NCBI GenBank assembly: GCA_023265215.1
Contig: JAHFUH010000330.1
Location: 1 to 6,306, forward strand
Direction of reading: 5' to 3'
Source of the DNA: Acidobacteriota bacterium
GTDB taxonomy: Bacteria; Acidobacteriota; UBA6911
DNA: 6,306 nucleotides
The notes under the pieces are model-generated. The model made no database searches. It worked only from the letters and a program-made list of their open reading frames with translations, and was not told the origin of the DNA. Below are positions 1 through 6,194 of this stretch, in pieces. The number at the start of each line of letters is the position of its first letter. Position 1 is the stretch's first letter. Made by a program: the position numbers and the translations under genes.

Positions 1-1093
1 TGGTGTCTTCGGATTCATGGCACACCCGGAACTCAGCCGTGAAAGCGGCAAGGGATCGGGCGCGTACGGGATTCAGGATATGATCGCCGGCCTGCAATGG
101 GTGAAGAACAACGTTGCGCAATTCGGGGGCGATCCTTCGTGTGTAACGATCTTCGGCGAATCTGCCGGAGGGATCGCCGTCGGCATGCTTTCCGCAGCGC
201 CTGCAGCCAAAGGGCTTTTTCAACGCGCGATTTCCGAAAGCGGCGGATCATTTGCACCGCCGCGAATTTCGAATGAAGCAGGTCAGAATGTTCCGAGTCT
301 GAAACTGGCCGAGTCAAATGGAGAAAGCTTTTTGAAAAAACTTGGTGCCGCCGGCATTAAAGCCGCTCGATCATTACCTGCTGAGCAGATCCAGAAAGCT
401 GCTGGAGGCGGGATGGGTAGCGGCAGCAGTTTTTGGCCTGTTGCCGATGGGAATGCTATTCCGGGCGACCCATACAAACTGTACGAAAATGGCCGATTTA
501 ACGACACTCCTATCCTAGTCGGCACCAATTCCAATGAAGGCGGATTGTTCTCGCGCGGGCCTGTTACATCTTCCGCCTTTGAGAAGCAGATTCGATCAGG
601 CTACGGTGAACGCGCCGACGTCATTTTGAGCGCTTACCCGCATTCAACGGATGCCGAAGCATCGCGGGCGTCTGCGGATGTTTTCCGCGAATTTGCCTTT
701 GCTTGGCCTACGTGGGCCTGGGCACGGATGCAATCCCTGAAAGGTAAGGGGAAGGCATTCGTATACTACTACGATCATCGCACGCCCGCTTCGCCGGACG
801 GCGCAAATCACGCGGCGGAGGTTACGTATGTATTTGGGAATCTCGGCGGCACCGGCGGCGCACCCAGTCCGGAGGATCTTGCGCTTTCCGACCTGATTCG
901 CTCCTATTGGATCAACTTCGCCAGGACGGGTGATCCGAACGGATCCGGTCTGCCGCAGTGGCCTGCCTTTACCGAGAAGGATCAGAAAGTAATATTCTTC
1001 GACACGGCTGCAAGCGCCAAACCAATACCGAACCTGGAAAAGCTGGAGGCATTCGATGCCTACTACTCATGGCGCAGGGAGCAGGCGAAATAA
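1..1093 (+). CDS. Type-B carboxylesterase (COesterase family), 5'-truncated by window edge
   Basis: Serine ester hydrolase of the carboxylesterase/lipase type B family (alpha/beta-hydrolase fold). The reading frame is already open at position 2, and the codons before the ATG at 17 read GVFGF, which joins MAHPELSRES to make the family's usual 'GVFGFLAHPELS' block. The ATG at 17 is therefore internal and the true start lies left of the window. Numbering from that Met, FGGDP (36-40) leads to the nucleophile motif GESAGG with Ser49. The acid is Glu174 in GTNSNEGG, and the catalytic His is His265 in GANHAAEVTYVFG. The late family block SYWINFARTGDPN (297-308) is present. The roughly 363 visible codons against a usual 500-550 mean that about a third is missing, including any signal peptide and the oxyanion-hole HGG motif. 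The triad is intact, so the protein should be active. Substrate is unknown. It converges on another hydrolase gene. Confidence 0.93.
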   Translation, partial: GVFGFMAHPELSRESGKGSGAYGIQDMIAGLQWVKNNVAQFGGDPSCVTIFGESAGGIAVGMLSAAPAAKGLFQRAISESGGSFAPPRISNEAGQNVPSLKLAESNGESFLKKLGAAGIKAARSLPAEQIQKAAGGGMGSGSSFWPVADGNAIPGDPYKLYENGRFNDTPILVGTNSNEGGLFSRGPVTSSAFEKQIRSGYGERADVILSAYPHSTDAEASRASADVFREFAFAWPTWAWARMQSLKGKGKAFVYYYDHRTPASPDGANHAAEVTYVFGNLGGTGGAPSPEDLALSDLIRSYWINFARTGDPNGSGLPQWPAFTEKDQKVIFFDTAASAKPIPNLEKLEAFDAYYSWRREQAK

Positions 1094-1096
1094 TGA

Positions 1097-1139
1097 ATTG
1101 ACGATTTACGATTGTGTTTTTCAATCGTAAATCGTCAAT
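1097..1139. terminator. Perfect 18-bp inverted repeat between convergent genes; possible bidirectional terminator
   Basis: The arms at 1097-1114 and 1122-1139 are exact reverse complements around a 7-nt T-rich loop (TGTTTTT). The structure starts 3 nt after the stop of the plus-strand carboxylesterase and abuts the stop codon of the minus-strand esterase (1140-1142), so it fills the convergent gap. Position argues for a shared transcription end. Against a classical intrinsic terminator, the stem is AT-rich (about one third GC) and no T-run follows it on either strand. It could instead be a copy of a dispersed intergenic repeat; the arm contains the internal near-repeat ACGATTTACGATT. Confidence 0.5.
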
Positions 1140-2060
1140 CTATTTGGGCCTGCAGCGATCAAAGAAATCAAATATGCTCGGCAATACCAAGGGTATCATG
1201 CCGCCGTGATCAGCATTCACCTCCATATACTCTATTTTGAAACCGCGTTCTTTCATCCAGGCCAACATGGCCTTGCTTCCGACGAGAGATGGCGTGGCGC
1301 CGGTTCCTTCCGTCATGAAGATGGGCATTTTCCGTATGTTGTCCCATGGATAATTGGACTCGTCTACAAATGGACCCGACATTGGGGCGATAGCAGCCCA
1401 ATACTGAGCATACTTGGCGCCGAGATACCATGTGCCGCCGCTTCCCATGGAATGCCCGGTCAGGAACATTGAAGAGCGGTCCACGGAATACTCATTCAGA
1501 ACAATCTCGAGCACATTGATGACGTCTTTTTCACTGAGTTCCAAAGTCTTTTCCTGATCCGCACTCACAGCGGCACGCTGTTTCGCTGCTGTTTCCGGAT
1601 TTCCAAAGACGGCGGGAAGACGCAGGGGGGTTCCATAGGCGCCCATGCGCGTGTATCCCAATGGAGATACCAGGATGTAGCCATGTTGCTCGGCCAAATG
1701 AATCAGTTGCTTGTTATTCATATCCACATACATGTTTTCGTCTGCGCCGGCGCCGTGCAGGATCATGACCAACGGCAGTTTGGATTTACCGTCCCACGAT
1801 GTCGGGACGTACAAGCGGTAAGGCATATCGGCATTCGCCGCGGGGGAATGATATTTCCTGTGGAGATCCCCTTTGGCGCGCCACTGCGGGTCACCGGGAG
1901 TATTCTTTGCCAGCGCCTGGGATTCCTGGATCTGTTCCTGGGCATTAATGGCACAACCGAATTTTATAGTCGAGGACGTCTGTGCCCACAGCAGCGTTGG
2001 CAGGAAGACGGCAAAGAAAAGCATTGTGCTTTTCCATAAAGAAGTTTTACTCATCATCAC
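1140..2060 (-). CDS. Secreted alpha/beta-hydrolase, PHB-depolymerase / feruloyl-esterase-like
   Basis: Predicted exported esterase of 306 residues. The N-terminus has a signal peptide: Lys5 and Lys10, a hydrophobic stretch around MLFFAVFLPTLL (13-24), and a likely cut after LWA (26). The mature part shows the esterase-D/PHB-depolymerase plan: strand LPLVMI then oxyanion motif LHGAGADE (101-108), nucleophile elbow GHSMGSGG with Ser204, and C-terminal ADHGGMIP with His285. Where relatives usually have HG.xD.xVP carrying the acid, this protein has EGTGATPSLV (251-260), so the canonical Asp position is Ala255; Glu251 or another residue may serve. The start reads GTG-ATG-ATG (2060-2052) and a G-run at 2068-2072 could be a weak ribosome site, so any of the three codons may be used. 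Substrate (polyester, feruloyl or other ester) cannot be told. The upstream region consists of repeats and no clear promoter is visible. Confidence 0.88.
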   Translation of the reverse strand: MMMSKTSLWKSTMLFFAVFLPTLLWAQTSSTIKFGCAINAQEQIQESQALAKNTPGDPQWRAKGDLHRKYHSPAANADMPYRLYVPTSWDGKSKLPLVMILHGAGADENMYVDMNNKQLIHLAEQHGYILVSPLGYTRMGAYGTPLRLPAVFGNPETAAKQRAAVSADQEKTLELSEKDVINVLEIVLNEYSVDRSSMFLTGHSMGSGGTWYLGAKYAQYWAAIAPMSGPFVDESNYPWDNIRKMPIFMTEGTGATPSLVGSKAMLAWMKERGFKIEYMEVNADHGGMIPLVLPSIFDFFDRCRPK

Positions 2061-2072
2061 TAATGTACCCCC

Positions 2073-2152
2073 AAAGTAGACGCGGCGTCTCGCCGCGTGA
2101 AATAAGCGATTGATTAAAATCGATCTACGCGGCGGGTCGCCGCGTCTACTTT
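2073..2152. repeat. REP-like imperfect inverted repeat (AAAGTAGACGCGGCG family)
   Basis: The outer arms (about 2073-2100 and 2125-2152) are near-perfect reverse complements beginning AAAGTAGACGCGGCG and ending CGCCGCGTCTACTTT. Each arm is itself a small GC hairpin: CGCGGCG-TCT-CGCCGCG at 2081-2097 and CGCGGCG-GGT-CGCCGCG at 2128-2144. The AT-rich centre (2101-2127) can add a short CGAT/ATCG pairing. This two-hairpin, head-to-head design is that of paired REP (BIME/REPIN-like) intergenic elements. It lies just upstream of the esterase start, so a transcript entering from the right would carry it in the 5' leader. Copy number cannot be judged from one window. Confidence 0.75.
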
Positions 2153-2159
2153 AAGCCGC

Positions 2160-2487
2160 AGCAACCCTGGGTGCAAACGGAAGTGAGAGTCAATGCCGTG
2201 GGGTTTTAGGCCCGAAGGGCCGGCAGTGAATAGGCCCGGCCGTTAGGCCGGGATAGGATTAAATATAAAATAAGCGCCGAAGGCGCGGCACTTCGTCTGT
2301 TGTGCCGGCCCTTTGGGCCTCTTATTGTCTATCGCTCCCACCCCGAGCTGACGCTCGGGGCTATTTAATGCCGGCCCTCCGGGCCTAAAAACTGAAAAAA
2401 CATGCGTCATTTGGCGTCTCGTCGGCGCTCCCAGAGTTGTACCGTTTGCATTTTTGACTCTCACTTCCGTTTGCACCCAGCAACCCT
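2160..2487. mobile_element. MITE-like palindromic element with 27-bp matching ends and 9-bp target duplication
   Basis: The flanking direct repeats AGCAACCCT at 2160-2168 and 2479-2487 are identical. Inside them the ends are perfect inverted repeats (GGGTGCAAACGGAAGTGAG... at the left, its complement at the right). The symmetry runs into the duplication for a total of 27 bp, 2167-2193 against 2454-2480. Because the duplication begins AG and ends CT, the boundary is ambiguous: a 9-bp duplication with a 310-bp element, or 7 or 5 bp with correspondingly longer ends. There is no transposase gene, so it would be non-autonomous. The interior holds six GC-rich hairpins arranged as a mirror image. 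It lies one base after the stop codon of the MFS gene. The transposase family that would move it is not identifiable here; a 9-bp duplication occurs in several IS families. Confidence 0.75.
2204..2390. repeat. Six GC-rich hairpins in mirrored order inside the palindromic element
   Basis: Hairpins, stem-loop-stem: H1 GGCCC-GAA-GGGCC (2209-2221), H2 CCCGGCC-GTTA-GGCCGGG (2235-2252), H3 GCGCC-GAA-GGCGC (2274-2286), H4 GGCCC-TTT-GGGCC (2307-2319), H5 CCCCGAGC-TGAC-GCTCGGGG (2341-2360), H6 GGCCC-TCC-GGGCC (2373-2385). H1 and H6 with flanks (2204-2225 and 2369-2390) are inverted copies matching at 21 of 22 positions. H2 pairs in type with H5 (both follow AATAG and have a GTYA-type loop on the same reading). 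H3 pairs with H4 (flanks AATAAG and GGCAC/GTGCC). Four units share a GGCA tail directly after the stem, resembling the fixed tetranucleotide next to REP hairpins. The centre, GGCAC (2287-2291) to GTGCC (2302-2306), closes the whole as one long fold-back. Confidence 0.8.
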
Positions 2488-2488
2488 C

Positions 2489-3700
2489 TCAGCCTTGTTT
2501 TTTTTCACTATGGCGCTTAAGAAGCAACAACTCGACCAAGATCAGCAAAGCGATACCCGCCATCATGTACCAACCGGCGCTGAAGCCTTTTGTCCGATCG
2601 CGCAGCAAACCCAGCATCTGAGGACCCACATAGCCGCAGATTCCAGCTCCAAGGCTCAACACACCCATCACATTCCCTATCTCACGACCCTTCAGCACAC
2701 TTCCGGCGAGCCCATACACCTGATTGGTCGCGGCAAATCCTCCTGCAAGAACTACAGCAGTGGCGATTCGGAATACAAGTTCACTCCCGCTGGTCATGGC
2801 AAGCGACGCCGGAATCAAGAGCGCCACGAGCGAGCTCAGGACAATCCATTTGTTGTAATGATCCATCAAGTAGCCGGAAAGAAGGTTCAGGAAGATTGCG
2901 CCAATGTACCCCGTGCTGATCACCAAGGATGCTCCCATAGCATCCATTTTAAAAATTGTGGTTGCGGCGGAGGGAACAAAAAACGTCACGCTATAGGAAG
3001 CCATCCCAACCATTCCAACCAATACGGTAAGAGCCCAGACAACCGGCAAACGGAATGCACTCCGTCCGCCGTCTCGGGAACTGCTGACCTGGTGCGGCTG
3101 CACCTGTCCTCGTGCCCCCAATTGCTGGCGATAGAATGCCCAGATGGCAAGGGATCCCAGAATTGCTGCACCGGCATATGCAGTCATCCCCATGCGCCAT
3201 CCGAAATGTTCACCAATCTTACTTCCGAAAGGGGCTCCAATCACCGTAGCCAGGGAAGAAACCGATCCGAGGAAACCCATGGATGAACCCTTCAGAGAGG
3301 GCGGCGCGGTAAGTGCAATAGCAGTCAGAACACAGACGAAAGCAAATCGGTAAGCGCCTATCCACAAAGCGCGACAAGCAAACGCAGAGTAGAAGCCGGA
3401 TGCCCTGCCCAGCATGAACAGACCGATTCCCACCAGGAACAGAGCCAAAACCAGAACGCGTTTTTCACCGTAGCGATTGGCCATGAGACCGGCAGGTACG
3501 CTTAAAACCAATGCCAGCAAACCATACATTCCCGTGAAAAATCCGATTTGGGTATGGCTCATGGAGAATTCTTTCTGGATTTCAGGCAACAAAGGAGAAA
3601 ATCCCAGGTTTGACATTTGAAGGGTCAACATTCCAAAAAGCGTTGCCAGGAAAGGGACAATCCAGGATCGATCCGTATTATGTAAGCCCTCTGCTTTCAT
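2489..3700 (-). CDS. Major facilitator superfamily transporter, 12 TM
   Basis: Inner-membrane secondary transporter of 403 residues, normal length for the family. Hydrophobic segments lie at about 13-32, 50-70, 80-98, 104-128, 141-160, 171-190, 217-240, 257-275, 284-302, 308-330, 340-365 and 375-395. A polar central loop (about 191-216) separates the two six-helix halves. The loop between TM2 and TM3 carries the MFS motif A as GLMANRYGEKRV (71-82). The start at 3700 is supported by GAGG at 3706-3709, five bases upstream. It follows the two dehydratase-like genes with a 40-nt gap and is probably co-transcribed, which suggests it imports their substrate precursor or exports a product. The sequence gives no substrate; an organic-anion or carboxylate carrier is a guess from context only. 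The palindromic mobile repeat begins right after its stop codon. Confidence 0.92.
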   Translation of the reverse strand: MKAEGLHNTDRSWIVPFLATLFGMLTLQMSNLGFSPLLPEIQKEFSMSHTQIGFFTGMYGLLALVLSVPAGLMANRYGEKRVLVLALFLVGIGLFMLGRASGFYSAFACRALWIGAYRFAFVCVLTAIALTAPPSLKGSSMGFLGSVSSLATVIGAPFGSKIGEHFGWRMGMTAYAGAAILGSLAIWAFYRQQLGARGQVQPHQVSSSRDGGRSAFRLPVVWALTVLVGMVGMASYSVTFFVPSAATTIFKMDAMGASLVISTGYIGAIFLNLLSGYLMDHYNKWIVLSSLVALLIPASLAMTSGSELVFRIATAVVLAGGFAATNQVYGLAGSVLKGREIGNVMGVLSLGAGICGYVGPQMLGLLRDRTKGFSAGWYMMAGIALLILVELLLLKRHSEKKQG

Positions 3701-3705
3701 GAATA

Positions 3706-3709
3706 CCTC
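3706..3709 (-). promoter_or_regulatory. Shine-Dalgarno GAGG of the MFS gene
   Basis: Read on the minus strand the sequence is TTGAGGTATTC followed by ATG, giving GAGG with a 5-nt spacer. It fixes the transporter start at 3700 and allows independent initiation after the 40-nt intergenic gap. Confidence 0.7.
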
Positions 3710-3740
3710 AATTTTGCCCTACTGGGGCCGATCGGCTACA

Positions 3741-5021
3741 CTATGTTGATTGCCGACGAGACAGGACACGAGTTGTCAGAAATTCAGCCACCTTCCGGCG
3801 CATGGCTTTCGGATCCCAACCTCGGGCATCAACCATGTCGGCGATCACCGGGAGCACTGGAATCCCGGCTTCCTCCAGAGCGCGTTCAATAAAACGATTG
3901 CCTGTTGCTGCCGGCCTTGTTCCCAGAGGGGTCAGGACAAGGGCAGCATCAATTCTATGTTGCTTCGCCTGATGGACAATCCATTCATTGGCCCAAGGCG
4001 GGTTGTGCAACTGCTCGTTCATGCTGACCGTGCGGCTGGCAAGTGCCAGCAGCGGATCATCCAAGCCATAGCGGATATATCCGTCGGGTCCGAAGGCCAG
4101 ATACATAGACCAGACAAAAACAGCTCCGAATTCCTCCTCAAAGGCGGTGTAAAAATCCGTGTCGTGCCAGAGCCCTGCGCCCACCCACATCAGGCGCAGA
4201 CGCTCCTCAGGGCAGGCCACCACTCCTTGCCTTATTCGATCCCTGATCTCGTCCCGGAAAGCGCGGGCATGTTCAACAGCCCAGTCGCTGCCGCGCTCCC
4301 ACTGTGCCGCCATAACATTTGCCACCTGTTCGTGCATGCGCACCGGCGTCCTGCCTGCGGAGCAGATCATCTGAAGAGCCTCTTCGAAGTATTCTTCCTG
4401 GCGGTTGACGCGCTCCATCAGGTCGCACAGACGATCGATTTGAAATTGCCTCCCCGTAACCCGCTCGAGTACCCTGATAAGATTTTGAAGCTGCACCACC
4501 GTGAATTTTAGTCGATGCTCTTCAAACAGCTCGCGCCAGCGATAGCGGCTGAGCTCCCACCAGCGCGGCGGCAACTCGGTGGCCCCTGGATTGTCGATAA
4601 AAACAAATTCAGAACCAAACGCTTCAGCCCAAATCCCGAAAACCCGCTGGAGGCAGTCACACGTAAGTCTCGCGCAGAGTAATGCCGGCTTGGGCAGCCC
4701 GCCCCACGGAGCGCGCTCCGGATCTTTCGCCAAGGTGGATGCCACAGCCAGACTGCAGTACCGACATAGCCCCTCATGAAATCCCAGAGAATTCAGAGTG
4801 TCGAGATAATAGGCTGAAAGCCGTTTGGCTGAAATAATTGCGGCCCACCACTGGTTGCTCACAACCGGAACATCCATCACCTGGAATAGTTCAAACGGCA
4901 TATCTGCCTGGACAATGGCGTAAGGCCGCTGCTCTTCAAATACATCTTTTCGAAGCCGCGCAAACCGGGCTTTCTGGTGCTCACCGGCTGCCAGCGTGCA
5001 ATCGAGTTGTTTCTCCGCCAT
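3741..5021 (-). CDS. 2-hydroxyacyl-CoA dehydratase / benzoyl-CoA reductase family subunit (HgdAB superfamily)
   Basis: Protein of 426 residues with the HGD-D (PF06050) plan. These enzymes are oxygen-sensitive iron-sulfur proteins that dehydrate 2-hydroxyacyl-CoA or reduce aromatic acyl-CoA rings by one-electron chemistry. Visible blocks: PFELFQVMDVPVVSNQWWAA (42-61), a Cys pair in GLCRYCSLAVAS (C86, C89), GGLPKP then LLCARLTCDC (C116, C121, C123), and the C-terminal block GIPVLPVIADMVDARGW (386-402). The position where relatives have Cys in 'SCKP/SCRP' reads GTRP (Thr368). It lies 6 nt downstream of its partner gene. An AGGGGA ribosome-site candidate (5024-5029) overlaps the partner's TAG stop with only a 2-nt spacer, which suggests translational coupling. 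Substrate unknown; function as a dehydratase is not certain given the altered ligand set. Confidence 0.82.
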   Translation of the reverse strand: MAEKQLDCTLAAGEHQKARFARLRKDVFEEQRPYAIVQADMPFELFQVMDVPVVSNQWWAAIISAKRLSAYYLDTLNSLGFHEGLCRYCSLAVASTLAKDPERAPWGGLPKPALLCARLTCDCLQRVFGIWAEAFGSEFVFIDNPGATELPPRWWELSRYRWRELFEEHRLKFTVVQLQNLIRVLERVTGRQFQIDRLCDLMERVNRQEEYFEEALQMICSAGRTPVRMHEQVANVMAAQWERGSDWAVEHARAFRDEIRDRIRQGVVACPEERLRLMWVGAGLWHDTDFYTAFEEEFGAVFVWSMYLAFGPDGYIRYGLDDPLLALASRTVSMNEQLHNPPWANEWIVHQAKQHRIDAALVLTPLGTRPAATGNRFIERALEEAGIPVLPVIADMVDARGWDPKAMRRKVAEFLTTRVLSRRQST

Positions 5022-5027
5022 AGTCCC

Positions 5028-6194
5028 CTACCGTCCGGCTTCAATGCTGTGGACAAATTCCTCGATGCGCCCGTTGCATTCTTTAGAAATCGACATGGCA
5101 TCTTCCCGGATGAGTAGATGAGGAATGCCTCTCTCATCAAGGTAATGCCGACGTCTGGGGTAATCCCATCCAGCGACACAATCATCCGGCGGCAAATAGA
5201 AAACAACACCATCGATTCCATCCGTTGACGCTTGTTGAAACCATGCATCTGCGATATCAACGGGAAACAATCGCGGGCTCGGCATATCGAGATAGTATTT
5301 ATCAAATATTGCTTTCAATGGATCGTTGGATTCATCCGCAATATCATTGCCCGCACTGCGAGAACCCCACCAGTCCTCTTCTGCGACCACAACCGTTCCA
5401 TGTTTTTCCAGCGACTGATGAAGGCCTTGATGGTTCAGTGAAGACCCTGTAATCATCAGTCTCTTGCCGGCAAGAGGAGTGCGATCCTTGATCATCTCCA
5501 CGGCAAGTTCTGCCAGGCGCGCATATTCTCCCCTGTTCATAAAATACGACGGCCCGATCAATGCCAACGCCCCGGCGCCTGTAACGCGTGGCTCCTGGCC
5601 GCGCAGGCGGCACAGTTTCCGGATTGCCTTGCGCGCGGAATTGGATTCCTCGATCGCATGCTTGAGGGCCGCATCGTCTGCCAATTTGCCCGTCAGTTCT
5701 TCGAGCTGTTTCTTCAGACGCCGGGTGCGTTCCAGCCCATAGGCATAAGATTCCGGGGAGCGCGTATGGAGCATGTCATATAGGTAAACAGGCGGAATGG
5801 GGCGCTTGGGATCCTGGCGTGCAACTTCCCGAAGATACAGATACAGTTTGTATTCCTGCTCTGATGTTCGGGGTATCAGAAGAAGGCTGAGGTGCTGCAG
5901 ATCGCCGGATATTGCGGCGCCGAATATGGCGCGAATGCGTTCTTCGAAAACACCCTCTTCCATAAAACTGTTGATGTCTTGGTAATTCGAATTTCCGGAG
6001 TTGATCACGCATGGAAAGGCTCCGGCGGCGCGGATTAGTTCCCATGGCGCCGTATCGGATGTAATTCCCACCACCGGGATGCCGCCGGCGGCGAATGATA
6101 TAGCTTCTGCCGCCGGATTTTCGTAATGCCACGTCAGCCGCTCTATCGGATCTGCCATATTTCGGGGTTTTGCCGTGAAATCAGGGTTCGTCAT
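5028..6194 (-). CDS. Second 2-hydroxyacyl-CoA dehydratase family subunit, HgdB-like, atypical
   Basis: Protein of 388 residues. The segment VVGITSDTAPWELIRAAGAFP (41-61) matches the HgdB-type opening 'vGi.cst.P.EliraaGa.P', and GIDGVVFYLPPDDCVAGWDYP (326-346) followed by GIPHLLIRED (356-365) matches the C-terminal cluster/active-site block. By eye, two of the three positions that are Cys in relatives are changed: VFEERIRAIFGAAISG (82-97) has no Cys where 'lC......lg...sG' is expected, and IPRTSEQEYKLY (107-118) has Ser111 where 'ttCDs..kLy' is expected. Cys339 is kept. The ATG at 6194 overlaps a preceding reading frame as ATGA and has no good ribosome site of its own, fitting coupled translation; Met13 (6158) is an alternative start. 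It is the likely partner of the 426-residue protein. Confidence 0.8.
   Translation of the reverse strand: MTNPDFTAKPRNMADPIERLTWHYENPAAEAISFAAGGIPVVGITSDTAPWELIRAAGAFPCVINSGNSNYQDINSFMEEGVFEERIRAIFGAAISGDLQHLSLLLIPRTSEQEYKLYLYLREVARQDPKRPIPPVYLYDMLHTRSPESYAYGLERTRRLKKQLEELTGKLADDAALKHAIEESNSARKAIRKLCRLRGQEPRVTGAGALALIGPSYFMNRGEYARLAELAVEMIKDRTPLAGKRLMITGSSLNHQGLHQSLEKHGTVVVAEEDWWGSRSAGNDIADESNDPLKAIFDKYYLDMPSPRLFPVDIADAWFQQASTDGIDGVVFYLPPDDCVAGWDYPRRRHYLDERGIPHLLIREDAMSISKECNGRIEEFVHSIEAGR

Noticed and set aside
17..19. ATG at 17 as the start of the carboxylesterase
   Set aside because: The frame is open before it and encodes the conserved GVFGF block; the family needs roughly another 150 residues upstream.
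1683..2039. Plus-strand 118-codon frame
   Set aside because: It is antisense to the signal peptide and oxyanion region of the secreted esterase; no family features.
2188..2193. TTGACT on the minus strand (and its mirror near 2454) as a -35 promoter box
   Set aside because: It is part of the terminal inverted repeat and no -10-like hexamer follows at 16-18 nt.
2243..2476. Minus-strand 77-codon frame inside the repeat element
   Set aside because: It lies entirely within the palindromic element and its residues (such as RPGGPALNSPERQ) simply translate the hairpin units; no ribosome site or family signature supports a protein.
2073..2487. CRISPR array suggested by several short repeats in a gene-free stretch
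   Set aside because: The repeats are inverted, unequal in spacing and lack uniform unique spacers; no cas genes are nearby.
2402..3286. Plus-strand 294-codon frame
   Set aside because: It is antisense to the MFS transporter, begins inside the repeat, and its composition (many His, Ser, Gln) is that of a reverse-strand shadow.
3727..3736. GCCGATCGGC palindrome between the dehydratase-like and MFS genes as terminator or operator
   Set aside because: A 10-bp palindrome with no loop and no T-run is weak and can occur by chance; the genes look co-transcribed.
3750..4511. Plus-strand 253-codon frame
   Set aside because: It is antisense to the recognised dehydratase-like gene, which has clear family motifs on the minus strand.
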